Numbered from the stretch's first letter, positions 8,727-18,274 are shown. The stretch is DNA of 64,000 nucleotides from DASZOC01 sp035550975 (GCA_035550975.1 DASZOC010000076.1:1-64000); one strand, 5' to 3'. A program made the numbers and translations. Notes: generated by a model from the sequence alone, not told the origin.

Positions 8727-10091
8727 GTGGCCATACAACGCGGGAAGTTCGTCGTAAGCAGCCTCATCGTTGCAGCTCTCATCGCGATGGCGATCGCGCC
8801 GGCGTCGAGCCAGGTCCCGGGCGCGCCGGCGCAGGTCGTGGATTACGAGCCGCCGATCCGCATCGAGCGCTACAAGGTCACCGACTTCGGTCGCTCCGCG
8901 TCATCGAAAGACGACCGCACCTCGAAGACAAGATTCAGGGTCGCGGAGCGCACCGGGAACTGCTGCGAGAACTACCTCACCGCGTCGAGTGGTGGCCGCT
9001 TGTTCGACCACGGCGGTCGTTACATCAACTTCACCGACGACAAAGGCGCGACGTGGAAATCGGTCCAGCCGCTTGCGCCGCTGATCAACGGCGAAGGGAC
9101 GGTCTCGATGGGCCCCGGCGGCGACGTGCTCGGCGTGGAGTGGGACCCCTACTCGGGTGATCACCTGCAGGCATACAAATACGACGCTCTCGCAGAGGAG
9201 TGGACCTACCTCGAATCGCCGCTGCACACGCCGTTCTACGACCGCCCGTGGCTGTCGGTGGTTCCGGGACCGTTCGAGGTCCAGGGTCAGAAGACGCCTT
9301 ACGTCACCTACCTCGACGGTTATCCGCACACCGGCACGTTGCTCTACAGCACCGACGGGCTGACCTATGCCCGCGCGTCGAGCCCGTACGTCGACGCCGA
9401 GCTCGAGGACCCGGTCGAGGGCTGGATCCCGACCAAGAAGTCGCCCGATCTCGACTGGATACAACCGAACACGAACAGCCCGATCATCCCGCTCGGTGGG
9501 GGCCGCGCGTTGGCTCCACCCGCAGCGTTCGGGGTCGGTTGGTCGATCCTGAACCCCGACACGATGCGCTGGGCCCCCTTTAGCCTCCCCGGCGGTCAGA
9601 AGCTCCAGGGCCGCTACCTCGTCGACGGGCGCGGGCGCGTCCACAACCTGCAGGCGAACGGGCCACAGTTCCTCTACCGGATCTCGACCACGGGCGGACG
9701 GTCGTGGAAAGAGACCCTCGTGAAACTGCCCCAGGGCGTGTCCAGCACGGGCGGGTTGCAGTACGACTTCCGCGCCAACGCGAAGCAAGGCATGGCCGCG
9801 GTCGTCCTGCACGCGGTCAACTCGAAGACCGGGACGGACAACGACCTCGTCTACACGCTCGACATCACGACGAACACGCCGCGGCTGCAGCGCCTGTACC
9901 AGATCGGTCTCGGCGACGTCGACGCCTCGAGTGGTGTCGGCCAGAACATCAGGCTGGACTTCCAGACCGTCGCGATCCTGCCGGGCGGCAAGATCGCGAC
10001 CTCCTTCCTCGACACCACGACCGCAGGTGCCTACCACCTGACGGAACCGGTGACCGAAAGGATGGGCCCGGCCCTAGCAGTCGAGCTCTAG
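8727..10091 (+). CDS. Secreted Asp-box (sialidase-like) beta-propeller
   Basis: 454 residues from a GTG with AGGGG six bases upstream. Signal peptide about 1-29. An Asp-box, TDDKGATW, is at 103-110 and a degenerate copy, STTGGRSW, lies near residue 325; such motifs cap blades of six- or seven-bladed sialidase-type propellers. The arginine triad and other sialidase catalytic residues cannot be confirmed by eye, so enzymatic activity is not claimed. Last gene of the M14 set; its stop lies four bases from the end of a convergent gene. Confidence 0.78.
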   Translation: MAIQRGKFVVSSLIVAALIAMAIAPASSQVPGAPAQVVDYEPPIRIERYKVTDFGRSASSKDDRTSKTRFRVAERTGNCCENYLTASSGGRLFDHGGRYINFTDDKGATWKSVQPLAPLINGEGTVSMGPGGDVLGVEWDPYSGDHLQAYKYDALAEEWTYLESPLHTPFYDRPWLSVVPGPFEVQGQKTPYVTYLDGYPHTGTLLYSTDGLTYARASSPYVDAELEDPVEGWIPTKKSPDLDWIQPNTNSPIIPLGGGRALAPPAAFGVGWSILNPDTMRWAPFSLPGGQKLQGRYLVDGRGRVHNLQANGPQFLYRISTTGGRSWKETLVKLPQGVSSTGGLQYDFRANAKQGMAAVVLHAVNSKTGTDNDLVYTLDITTNTPRLQRLYQIGLGDVDASSGVGQNIRLDFQTVAILPGGKIATSFLDTTTAGAYHLTEPVTERMGPALAVEL

Positions 10092-10095
10092 GTCT

Positions 10096-11571
10096 TCAGC
10101 GCTTCACGAGACCCGTCACGAGACCCAGCGGCAGGATCGAGCGCGCCTCGTACGGCAAGCTCCAGATACCTCCGTGGAGCGCGCTGTCTACGAACAGGTC
10201 GAACGGATGACCGAGCGATGTCTCCGGCTGCGCTGCGGCTTGTGGGTTGCGAAGGTCGTGCACCAACAGAGCCGCCATCAGCACGCGAGTGGTCGCCGGA
10301 TCGAATATCTCGACGCCGAAGGACGGCGCGCCCCGATATGCCGCCGCCAGCAACCGGTTCTTCGTGACCGATGCGGTGCGCGACGCCGGGGCCACGTTGG
10401 CGGAGCACACCCTGCCGGAGTCGCGTGAGGACATCGCGCGCCAGCGCTGAAGAGCTTTCGCAAGCGCGTAGTTCGGGCCCTGGATCGGCATCAACGCATC
10501 GGAGATCCCCCATCGGCGTCCGCCCTCTCCGGATACGAGGCGGTCGTAGTTGCGCGCATATAGCCGGCCCCTGCTGATCGCACGCAGCGTCGTGCGTTTC
10601 TTCGCGCGCGACGTGGCGTCGGCCGCGACCTCCTCGGGGACCGCGTAGACATCCGTCGGTGTGGCGAGGTAGGCGACGGAGTTGCCCCCGCGCCTGCCGA
10701 GGAGCTGCGAGACGACGGCATCGGCCGCGGCCGCGAGCCGTACGAAGTTGGCGCCGTCGGCATAGACATAGTTGCCGACCGTCATGTCCCGCTCGAACGA
10801 CGCGAGCCACTGCGCGGTCGGCGGGGCCTCGACGAGCAGGTCCATGCCTGCGGAGGAGGTCAAGTCGTCCGATGTCGCTCCGACGCGTACCGGGATCGAC
10901 AAGGTGCCGGTCCCGTCACGCGCCAGGCGCACGATGTGGTCCCATAACGAGCGTCTCGGGAGGTCGACGGCAACGATGTGGGCTCCCCATCGCGACAGCG
11001 GACCCGTCGGTCCCATCTCGGAAGAGGCACCGAGGATCGCGAACGTGCGGACGTCGAGCTCGAGCCAGCCCGGGTTCCGCACGACGAGGCGCAGCGCCTC
11101 GGCGCACGACGGCTCCAGCACGCGCCGTTGCTGCCAGAGATCGATCTGACGTAGCAGCCCGTCGCCACGCAGCTCGTCTCCGTCGTACGGGACGACGAGC
11201 GCTGTCTCTCGCTCGCCCGCACCCGAGACCGAGCGCGTCTCGAAGCCGTCCGGCCTCTCCGCGGCGAAGGCGTCATCGAGCGAGACGTCTTCACCATCGT
11301 GGCCGAAGACGACATTGCGCCGCAGCGCGTCGAGCCCGTCATGGGCGATCCTGGTCGCTGCCACTTGCGACCGGGCACCGGCCTCGACGACTTGCCTTAC
11401 GGGGGCGACGTATCCCTTCCGCCAGTCGGACGCGGCCTCTATCCGCTGCGCGAGGTCGGCGTCGACACCTCGCACCGCAGCGGCGAACACGGCTTTGGCC
11501 GCTCGTTGCGAGCTGCGCTTGCCGTCCGCCTCCACGAACTGGATCCCCGCGCTGTCCTCCGGTGCCGGCAT
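10096..11571 (-). CDS. Unrecognised 491-residue protein with Rossmann-like loop
   Basis: No signal peptide or membrane segment. Residues around 180-200 contain FAILGASSEMGP followed by a beta-alpha unit ending VVAVDLPR, which looks like a dinucleotide- or nucleotide-binding Rossmann fold with a changed glycine pattern. Later blocks (YLATPTDVYAVP, NYALAKALQRWR, and the C-terminal LVHDLRNPQ...GGIWSLPYEARSILPL) look highly structured and conserved-like. It starts 36 bases after the subtilase stop on the same strand, suggesting an operon. I have no reliable family name; an oxidoreductase is only a guess. Confidence 0.8.
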   Translation of the reverse strand: MPAPEDSAGIQFVEADGKRSSQRAAKAVFAAAVRGVDADLAQRIEAASDWRKGYVAPVRQVVEAGARSQVAATRIAHDGLDALRRNVVFGHDGEDVSLDDAFAAERPDGFETRSVSGAGERETALVVPYDGDELRGDGLLRQIDLWQQRRVLEPSCAEALRLVVRNPGWLELDVRTFAILGASSEMGPTGPLSRWGAHIVAVDLPRRSLWDHIVRLARDGTGTLSIPVRVGATSDDLTSSAGMDLLVEAPPTAQWLASFERDMTVGNYVYADGANFVRLAAAADAVVSQLLGRRGGNSVAYLATPTDVYAVPEEVAADATSRAKKRTTLRAISRGRLYARNYDRLVSGEGGRRWGISDALMPIQGPNYALAKALQRWRAMSSRDSGRVCSANVAPASRTASVTKNRLLAAAYRGAPSFGVEIFDPATTRVLMAALLVHDLRNPQAAAQPETSLGHPFDLFVDSALHGGIWSLPYEARSILPLGLVTGLVKR

Positions 11572-11607
11572 GACGCGTGTCTAACCGAAGTCGGGAAGCC
11601 CTGCTCG

Positions 11608-13716
11608 TCAGACCTTCCGAGCGTTCGCGACGACGAGGGCGAAGTCTTGGTCGGTCGCACCTTTGCGGTTCGGGAGACCGTTGCCGATGATGTTCGCGGC
11701 GTCGACGACGATCTCGAAAACACCGTTGCCGGCGCGCCGCAGATACACGTTCTCGACGTTGTTCTTGCGGTCGGGCTTCCCACCTTTGGCGGACCAGCCT
11801 TTCGAGAAGGCGTTGCCGAGGAACGACGTCCCGCCGGAGCGCACCACGAGGTCCAGATCGTTTACCCACGCGGGCGTCTCCTTGCCGAGGCCGGGCCCCG
11901 GAGCATCCGTCCACGCCAGCGTGACCTTCAACGGCTTGCCCGGATCGACCGCCCTCACGCGGACGACGTGGCGCTGCCCGGAACGGTCGAACACCTCGGT
12001 CTGATCGAGATGGACGGCGCGGCTGCGGTCCCACGCGTCGAAGACGTTGCCGATATGCAACCGTCCCCAACCTTGCTGTGGGTTGGGGATGTTGGTCATC
12101 ACCATTCCATCTGCATCGCGGCCGCCAGCGAGATCCTCGGCTCCGTTCACGAATGCCGCCTTCACGAGCGCGGGCGACGGAGTCTTCTTCCCGAACCGTG
12201 CCCGGTACCAGTCGACGAACAACGCGTACGCCCCCGATACCTGCGGCGACGCCATCGAGGTACCGGTGCAACCGGCGTGGAAAGGAGACGGCGGCGTCTC
12301 CATCGCCGGGTTCGTCGGCGACCAGCCGAGATACGGCACGCCGCAAAGAGTTCCCTGCGTCGCGCGCGTCGAGATCACCTGCTGGCCGGGCGCGACCAAC
12401 AAGGGCAACAACCGGCCGTCGAGCGCAGGTCCGTGCGCGCTGCAAGTGCAGAGATCGTCGGGTGTCGGCGCGTTGCGGCCCCGGTTCCCGCTGCCGCCCA
12501 CCGGGATCAGGTTCTTGCCTTCGTCCGGGCTGCCCTGGGTGGACCTGCCTCCACCGCCGTTCATGATCGAGAACACGAGCCCGAGAGATTGGTCGCCTGG
12601 CTTCGACGCGTCGACGTCGCGGACCATCGTGTCGAACTCACGCGTGACCTCGTCGTATCCCTGCGGCGATCCCGACGGGCCCCACGAGTTCGCCGACAGC
12701 ACGGCACCGTGCTCGTAGGCGTCTTTGTAAACGGGTGTGAAGCGTTCCGGCATATTCGACGTCGCGTTGATCAGGTTCTGGACCACAGCGGTGGCACCGG
12801 GTGCGATGCCCTGACCGTAGAGGAAGCCATCGACGTCACCGAGTCCGGACGCGCCCGTCCCCATGATTATCCCGAGCGTGTGGGTGCCATGCCCTACCGC
12901 GTCATCGGAGTTGCCTGCGTCGCACCCGGGGACGAGCGCATAGTCGATGCACGCCGCGATGCGTCCCGCGAGATCGGGGTGATGGGCGTCGACCCCGCCG
13001 TCGACATGGCCGACGACCACGCCCGAGCCGTCCGCGTCGATCCGCTCGAGCAACCTCGCGTAGCCGGGTTCGACGCCGTCTTCGGAAGTGCCCGTCGCGA
13101 CTATCTGTGCGGACAGCTCGTCGCGGAGCTCCGGTCGATAGTCCGCGGCGCCGACGCTGTAGACCCATGGTGAGCGCGCGATCTCGGCCGCCTCCGTCAG
13201 GCCGCCGTCCAGGTGGAACACCGTTCCGCGCACCTGCGTGAACAGGCGTGTGGTAGCGGGTTGGACCGGAGTTCCGTCCGCGGGCCGGGCGACGGTCGTC
13301 ACCCGCAAGCGGGTGGTCGACGAAGTCACGTTGTCCGAGACCCGCACCGCCGGTGGAAGGACACCTGCCCAGCGGATCCCACGGAGACCACGTATCGCAC
13401 GCGTTTGGGCGGTGTCCGCCCACACGATGTAAGAGACCGGCGCGAGGGGCTGGATCAGCCGCGCGCCCGTCCGAGCGATCTTGCGGACGATGCCGGCCTG
13501 GCCGAACCGCCGGAACTGGACCAGCACGAGGTCGTGGCCCGCCGGCAGGCGGGCGGGGAAATCGGCCGCGGGGTCGACGGTGCCGCTCGAGAACGGGATG
13601 AGGTGGAGGCGCGACCGCCGTTCCGTCGCCTGAGCGCCGGGCACGACCAGGAGCGTCGCCGCGACGAGCCCACACAACAGCATTGCGAGCAACCGTTTGC
13701 GCAAGAGAACCCCCAT
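11608..13716 (-). CDS. Secreted S8 subtilisin-like protease
   Basis: 702 residues: signal peptide about 1-30, a long N-terminal pro-region (about 35-225), then a subtilase domain with Asp239 (VGHVDGG), His276 (GHGTH) and Ser487 (GTSMASP), and a C-terminal jelly-roll domain of about 120 residues containing VTLAWTDAPG and VNDLDLVV. This layout matches KP-43-like subtilases that degrade extracellular protein. The unusually long insert between His and Ser carries several cysteines (CTC near 423-425, CGV near 458). It lies upstream of, and probably is cotranscribed with, the unknown 491-residue protein. Confidence 0.92.
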   Translation of the reverse strand: MGVLLRKRLLAMLLCGLVAATLLVVPGAQATERRSRLHLIPFSSGTVDPAADFPARLPAGHDLVLVQFRRFGQAGIVRKIARTGARLIQPLAPVSYIVWADTAQTRAIRGLRGIRWAGVLPPAVRVSDNVTSSTTRLRVTTVARPADGTPVQPATTRLFTQVRGTVFHLDGGLTEAAEIARSPWVYSVGAADYRPELRDELSAQIVATGTSEDGVEPGYARLLERIDADGSGVVVGHVDGGVDAHHPDLAGRIAACIDYALVPGCDAGNSDDAVGHGTHTLGIIMGTGASGLGDVDGFLYGQGIAPGATAVVQNLINATSNMPERFTPVYKDAYEHGAVLSANSWGPSGSPQGYDEVTREFDTMVRDVDASKPGDQSLGLVFSIMNGGGGRSTQGSPDEGKNLIPVGGSGNRGRNAPTPDDLCTCSAHGPALDGRLLPLLVAPGQQVISTRATQGTLCGVPYLGWSPTNPAMETPPSPFHAGCTGTSMASPQVSGAYALFVDWYRARFGKKTPSPALVKAAFVNGAEDLAGGRDADGMVMTNIPNPQQGWGRLHIGNVFDAWDRSRAVHLDQTEVFDRSGQRHVVRVRAVDPGKPLKVTLAWTDAPGPGLGKETPAWVNDLDLVVRSGGTSFLGNAFSKGWSAKGGKPDRKNNVENVYLRRAGNGVFEIVVDAANIIGNGLPNRKGATDQDFALVVANARKV

Positions 13717-13760
13717 CGCGGCCTGACTACTACGTCGTCGCGAAAGGTTCTCCGCTGAAG

Positions 13761-13779
13761 GCCCGCCTCCTGGGCGGGC
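13761..13779 (-). terminator. GC hairpin downstream of Ku
   Basis: GCCCGCC (13761-13767) pairs perfectly with GGCGGGC (13773-13779) across a five-base loop, six bases beyond the Ku stop. No T-run follows, as is common for actinobacterial hairpin terminators. Confidence 0.5.
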
Positions 13780-13784
13780 GCAGG

Positions 13785-14789
13785 TCAGGCGACGTCGCGG
13801 ATCGCCTTGATCAGCTGTTTCTTGTCCATCTTGGACCTGCCGGCGATATCGAGCTCCCTCGCCCGCTCCTCCAGCTCCTGTTTCGTGAGGGTCTTCAGGT
13901 CCTCGTGTCCGTTCGGCGAACGCTTCGAACCCGTCTCGGCTCCGGACGCCTTTGACGCCTTGGACGCCCTGGACGCCTGGGCTTGCGGCGGCCGCGGCTT
14001 CTCGCCTCGCCGCGCGGCTTCGACCGACGCCTTCAGCGCTTCCATCAGGTCGACGACGCGCTCGGGCTCCTCGGGTGCCTCCGCGACGACGATCTCTTCG
14101 CCCTTGATCTTCTTACGGATCAGCTGCTTCAGGGCCTTGTGGTACTCGTCGGTGAACTGGGTCGGGTCGAAGTCTTCGGCGAGTTGCTGGATCAGCTGTC
14201 GCGCCATCTTGCGTTCTCGATCCTGGACCTTCGGTCGCTTGCGAAGTTCGTCGAAGTTCGCCTCGCGCAGCTCTTCGGGCCAGTGCATCGTCTCTAAGAC
14301 GATGACGTTGTCCGCGACGCGCAGCGCACACAGATGCTCCCGCTCGCGCATGGCCACCTTCGCGATGCCGACGAGATCCTCGTCCACCAACGCTTCACTC
14401 ATCAATCGATACGCCTTGACCGCGGTCTCCTCCGGCACGACGTAGTAAGTCTTGTCGAAATACATCGGGTCGATCTGGTCGTAGGGGGCAAACGTCATCA
14501 CGTCGATCGTTCGCAACGACTCCAGCTCTAGCGCGTCGAGATCTTCATCGGTGATCTCGACCCACTTCCCTTTCTCGTACTCGTAACCCTTGACGATCTC
14601 GTCCCAGTCGAGATCCTTGTGACCTTTCTCACAGTTGCGCGAGTAATGGATGCGCTGCCCGTCCTTCTCGTGAAGCAAGTGCAGGTCAATCTTGTCGCGC
14701 GCGGTGCGACCCACAGCGGTGTAGATCTTGACGGGGATGGTGATCAACCCGAACGTTATGGAGCCCTTCCAGATCGAACGCGGTGCCAT
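13785..14789 (-). CDS. ku: Ku domain protein (non-homologous end joining)
   Basis: 334 residues. Bacterial Ku forms a homodimeric ring on DNA double-strand ends and recruits LigD. The core spans about 1-255, starting SIWKGSITFGLITIPVKIY and including YSRNCEKG, KTYYVVPEE and WPEELR. It is followed by a low-complexity Ala/Ser/Lys linker and a SAP/Rho-N-like helix pair (LTKQELEERARELDI...LIKAIRDVA), a C-terminal extension seen in several actinobacterial Ku proteins and thought to bind DNA. GGAGG precedes the ATG. No ligD lies in the window. Confidence 0.97.
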   Translation of the reverse strand: MAPRSIWKGSITFGLITIPVKIYTAVGRTARDKIDLHLLHEKDGQRIHYSRNCEKGHKDLDWDEIVKGYEYEKGKWVEITDEDLDALELESLRTIDVMTFAPYDQIDPMYFDKTYYVVPEETAVKAYRLMSEALVDEDLVGIAKVAMREREHLCALRVADNVIVLETMHWPEELREANFDELRKRPKVQDRERKMARQLIQQLAEDFDPTQFTDEYHKALKQLIRKKIKGEEIVVAEAPEEPERVVDLMEALKASVEAARRGEKPRPPQAQASRASKASKASGAETGSKRSPNGHEDLKTLTKQELEERARELDIAGRSKMDKKQLIKAIRDVA

Positions 14790-14861
14790 CGCGCGTCCTC
14801 CTTGACATACGGCGTGGTCACGTCAACCTCTACCCGTAGGGAGTCCGCGGCTAACTGCCGC

Positions 14862-15209
14862 TCAGCGTTGCTTCTCGAACAGCAGCACGTCCAGCCACAC
14901 CCAGATGGTCTTGCTCTGTGGGTAGAACACGAAGGGCGACACCCCCAGCACCACGAGGGATGCCGCCAGGAGGGCCACCCAGGGAACGTCCGGCCACGTC
15001 ACCATCATCGGGATCACGAAGACCAGGACCAACAGCCCCATGACGATGGCGATCGCGACAATCAACGCTCCGACCCAGTAGCCGTCCTCGCGCTCGAATC
15101 GTCGCCCGCAGCGTGGACAGTCGTCGTACGTCTGCCCGAACGAGCGCCAGATGTTCTTCTCGTCGCAGATCGGGCAATGGCCGCGCAATGCGCTGATCAG
15201 ACTCGGCAC
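14862..15209 (-). CDS. DUF983 zinc-ribbon membrane protein
   Basis: 115 residues: an N-terminal CPICDE...CPRCGRRF zinc ribbon (Cys12, Cys15, Cys31, Cys34) followed by two transmembrane helices (about 48-70 and 76-97). This is the DUF983 arrangement; some members sit beside cytochrome oxidase genes, but the function is unknown. Here its neighbours are Ku downstream and the ABC exporter upstream, which give no help. Confidence 0.85.
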   Translation of the reverse strand: MPSLISALRGHCPICDEKNIWRSFGQTYDDCPRCGRRFEREDGYWVGALIVAIAIVMGLLVLVFVIPMMVTWPDVPWVALLAASLVVLGVSPFVFYPQSKTIWVWLDVLLFEKQR

Positions 15210-15421
15210 GACGAGAGCCTAAGGTGATGTTTGTTTGCGCGCCTACCCGTGCTGAGGGGGTATGTGCAGCGGCCTTGCAGGTTCGGCTCGCGGCTGCACC
15301 ACGACGCGGGCGACCGCCGCGTTCAGGCGCGTCACGGCAGACCGGGAGCGGATCAAGGTCACTACCTCCAGAGTCCTTGTTCGTAGACGACTCATCGGCG
15401 CCGCGCTTCCATGGGGCGCAG
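15210..15421. other. Intergenic region with two hairpins
   Basis: Holds no gene I can support. Two inverted repeats are visible: GTGCAGC (15264-15270) with GCTGCAC (15293-15299), and ACGCGG (15304-15309) with CCGCGT (15317-15322). Either could end transcription of the exporter gene; neither has a T-run. Confidence 0.35.
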
Positions 15422-17062
15422 TTACCGGCGGCGCATCTTCCGACGCAACATCGCCGACGCGCACAACAGGAACAGAAGCGCGAAGCCGATCAAGTAGCTC
15501 CAGTACAAACCGATCGCGCTTGTTCCGGCGTTGCCGTACGACTCCACCAACGGAGGACCCAACGGTGAACTCCCGCCGAGCAAGAGGTCGCGGACGCGGA
15601 GGTCGCGTCCAACCGCCTCGAAGGCCCACCGCACCGGGACGATCACGCTGATCCACCTCCCCGCTTGCGCCATCACGTGTACCGGGAGGATCGCGCCGGA
15701 GAACAGGACCGCGGGGAAGCACAACATAGGCAGCGCCAGCGTCGCTTGCGATGGATTCTCGACCCCCGCAGACGCGAGGAGGCCCAACGCGAGCGCGGCG
15801 AGCGCGCAAAGAGCGAGAGTGACCGCGAGCGACCCGTAGGTGCGTAACGAAGCAGGAGGTAAGCGATCGAGAGCGCGCAGTCCGACCAGCATCAGCACGT
15901 TAACGACCACGAGGAACGGCAACAGCACCGCTATCTTCGATAGCAAGTACGGACCGAGCCGCAACCCGACGAGATACTCGCGGCGAAGGATCGAACATTC
16001 CGTGACTATCTGGAGCAGCCCGTAGGTCAATCCGAAGAAGAACGATCCGAACGTGATCCAGAAGATGATCATGAGGATGGAGGTCGGGTCGGGGTGTGTG
16101 GGATCGAACGCGTCCGGCCTGAACAGCACCGCGAACATCGCCACCACCATGGCAGGCGCGCCCAGGAGGATCGCCAACGTGAGCTTGTTGCGGACGAGAG
16201 TCTCAAACGTTCGGGTCGACAGCGCCCACCACTGCCGCAGTGCTCCCGGAAGGCGAGAACGTTCCCACGCGCGCCGGGTTTCGACCACCTCGACTCCAAC
16301 ATCGTCCGGGGGCCGCGCGGGAGCACTATCGATCCGTTCGTAGATCCTGTCCGGTGACGAGACACCAAAGTGCCGGCACGCTTCCGCGACCGACCCGACG
16401 AATGCGAGACGGCCCCCACGAGCGAGGAACACGACCCGGTCGCACAGCGTGAGGTCCTGGACCGCGTGCGTGGTGAACAGCACCGTTGTGCCTCGGTCCG
16501 CCAGCCCACGGAGGGTCCGGAGGAGGTCCGCGGCCGTCGCGGGATCGAGACCCGACGTCGGCTCGTCGAGGAAGAACACCCGTGGCTCGCTCAGCATCTC
16601 GACGGCGATGCTCGCCCGCTTGCGTTGTCCCCCGCTCAGGGACGCTACGACGGTTCCCGCATGCTCCTCGAGAGCGAGAGTCGCCAGCGCGTGGCGCATC
16701 CGTTCCTCTACCTCGGTCGACTCCAGCCGCGGGTCCAGGCGGAGGCGCGCCGCGTAGTGCAACGTCCTTTCCAGCGGCAGGTCCGTGTGGATGATGTCGT
16801 CCTGCGGAACGTAGCCGAGCACGGACCTCACCAGTTCGCGGTCACGATAGACGTCGATGCCGTCGAACATCACGCGGCCGGCGTCGGCGGGAGCCACTCC
16901 GGCCAAAGCCTCCAGCAAAGTTGTCTTGCCCGCGCCGCTGCCGCCTACGACAGCCACGAGCTCGCCGCCGGCAAGCGACAGCGAGACGTCTTGAAGAACC
17001 GGGACGTTGCGTCCGACGTGTTTCGTCAGCCCCCTCGCAGAGACTGATACTCGGTGGTTCAT
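15422..17062 (-). CDS. ABCG-like half transporter (ATPase fused to ABC-2 permease)
   Basis: 546 residues. The N-terminal ATPase has Walker A GGSGAGKTT (40-48), signature LSGGQRKR and Walker B VFFLDEPTSGLD followed by the H-loop FTTHA. The C-terminal half (about 265-546) has six hydrophobic segments of an ABC-2 permease. This ATPase-first fusion is the White/ABCG half-transporter design, working as a dimer to export lipids or small molecules; the substrate is unknown. The frame stays open far upstream without real coding character, so the ATG at 17062, directly before a typical ATPase start, is chosen. Divergent from the copper-protein gene. Confidence 0.9.
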   Translation of the reverse strand: MNHRVSVSARGLTKHVGRNVPVLQDVSLSLAGGELVAVVGGSGAGKTTLLEALAGVAPADAGRVMFDGIDVYRDRELVRSVLGYVPQDDIIHTDLPLERTLHYAARLRLDPRLESTEVEERMRHALATLALEEHAGTVVASLSGGQRKRASIAVEMLSEPRVFFLDEPTSGLDPATAADLLRTLRGLADRGTTVLFTTHAVQDLTLCDRVVFLARGGRLAFVGSVAEACRHFGVSSPDRIYERIDSAPARPPDDVGVEVVETRRAWERSRLPGALRQWWALSTRTFETLVRNKLTLAILLGAPAMVVAMFAVLFRPDAFDPTHPDPTSILMIIFWITFGSFFFGLTYGLLQIVTECSILRREYLVGLRLGPYLLSKIAVLLPFLVVVNVLMLVGLRALDRLPPASLRTYGSLAVTLALCALAALALGLLASAGVENPSQATLALPMLCFPAVLFSGAILPVHVMAQAGRWISVIVPVRWAFEAVGRDLRVRDLLLGGSSPLGPPLVESYGNAGTSAIGLYWSYLIGFALLFLLCASAMLRRKMRRR

Positions 17063-17269
17063 CTGAGCAGCTTCGATCCGACCTACTCCTTTGGTGGATG
17101 GCGCCAGACCAGTTTCTACCGCTGCGCTACGGGTCGGTCCACGGCGAGACCACGCATCAACAGGACAGCCAGTTGATGGGGTGGCCCCGCGGGAGCAAAG
17201 GTCTGAACGGCAGGATTCCACCGGCGGCGAAACGAACCTTGTCTCGAAACCCCAACCGGTGGAGTGAAA

Positions 17270-18241
17270 ATGAACAAGCGATTGGTCGCGATACTGCTGC
17301 CACTCACGGCCGCGCTGTCGCTGCCGGCGCCGGTCGCGGCCACCCCCCCACCCGGAGCGGTTCCCTCCTACTGCGTCCGAACAGTGGCTGGCTACCGCTG
17401 CACGATCGGGCCCTTCGACGTTGGCGCCGGCGAGACGGTAGAGATGATGACGGGAGTCGCTGCACCCTCCGAAGCCGGATATATGACGTCGGCTCACGCG
17501 AAACTCGTCGACGGCTCGGGTCGCGCGCTGGAGCATCACCTCGTCCACATGCACCACGCGGTGTGGCTCAACCCGTACGAGGAAGACATGACGTGCGACT
17601 CCTACGACGGCGGCGCCTTTCCGGGCTACGAGCGGTTCTTTGCGACCGGGAACGAGCTGACGAAGGTGGATCTGCCGACCGGCTACGGATACTTCTGGGA
17701 CCCGCAGGTGAGTCAGTCCTATACACAGTCGGCGCCGTGGTGGGGCTTCACCGTTCACCTCGACGGCATGCACGGCGCATCCGAGGCATACATCCAGCTG
17801 GACATGGGGTTCGTCGCGGAGACGGAGGCGAAAGCAATGAGGAACATCGAACCGGCGTGGTTCGATGTCCGTAACTGCAGCTCGGAGCCCGTCTACGACG
17901 TAGCGAAAGGAAGCGGACGAAACGGTGTGCACAGAGAACACTGGACCTACAAGATGCGCAGCAGTGGCCGCTTCGTCTTCCTCGCGGGTCACCTGCACGA
18001 CGGCGGCCTGCGAACCTCTCTGAAGAACCTGACGACCGGGCGCCACATCTACACGTCGACGGCGACATACGCGTCCGCCGACGATCGACGGCACCTCACG
18101 AAGATGTCCTCATGGTCGGGCCTGCCGGGGATCGCCGTGAGCGAGGGCGACAAGCTTCGTCTCACCGCCGTCTACGACAGCACCCAGTCGATCGAAGGCG
18201 CGATGGGGATCATGGTCGGTGCTTTCGTTCCGAGACGCTAA
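17270..18241 (+). CDS. Secreted copper monooxygenase-like protein (SURNod19/PHM type)
   Basis: 323 residues with a signal peptide (about 1-24). A histidine cluster, HHLVHMHH (89-96), a second motif His241-x-His243 in AGHLHDGG, and methionines at 312 and 315 match the order of ligands in PHM-like copper type II monooxygenases (His pair for CuH, HxH plus Met for CuM). The family usually annotated this way is SURNod19. Copper binding is inferred and no substrate can be proposed. The ATG at 17270 with GGAG five bases upstream is preferred to the GTG at 17264. Confidence 0.75.
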   Translation: MNKRLVAILLPLTAALSLPAPVAATPPPGAVPSYCVRTVAGYRCTIGPFDVGAGETVEMMTGVAAPSEAGYMTSAHAKLVDGSGRALEHHLVHMHHAVWLNPYEEDMTCDSYDGGAFPGYERFFATGNELTKVDLPTGYGYFWDPQVSQSYTQSAPWWGFTVHLDGMHGASEAYIQLDMGFVAETEAKAMRNIEPAWFDVRNCSSEPVYDVAKGSGRNGVHREHWTYKMRSSGRFVFLAGHLHDGGLRTSLKNLTTGRHIYTSTATYASADDRRHLTKMSSWSGLPGIAVSEGDKLRLTAVYDSTQSIEGAMGIMVGAFVPRR

Positions 18242-18274
18242 CGACAAACAGCTCGCGGTGAGCGGGCCTTGTCG
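18242..18274. terminator. Hairpin between convergent genes
   Basis: CGACAA (18242-18247) pairs with TTGTCG (18269-18274), enclosing an inner GCTC/GAGC stem. It sits directly after the stop of the copper protein and just before the end of the convergent dehydrogenase, so it may serve both. No T-run. Confidence 0.4.

Noticed and set aside
11299..13173. A 624-codon open frame on the plus strand opposite the subtilase
   Set aside because: It mirrors a clear subtilase with all catalytic motifs, is Arg/Pro/Asp-rich and has no domain pattern; long antisense frames are expected at this GC content.
17063..18094. 344-codon upstream extension of the ABC exporter frame
   Set aside because: It runs antisense through the secreted copper-protein gene and lacks coding character.
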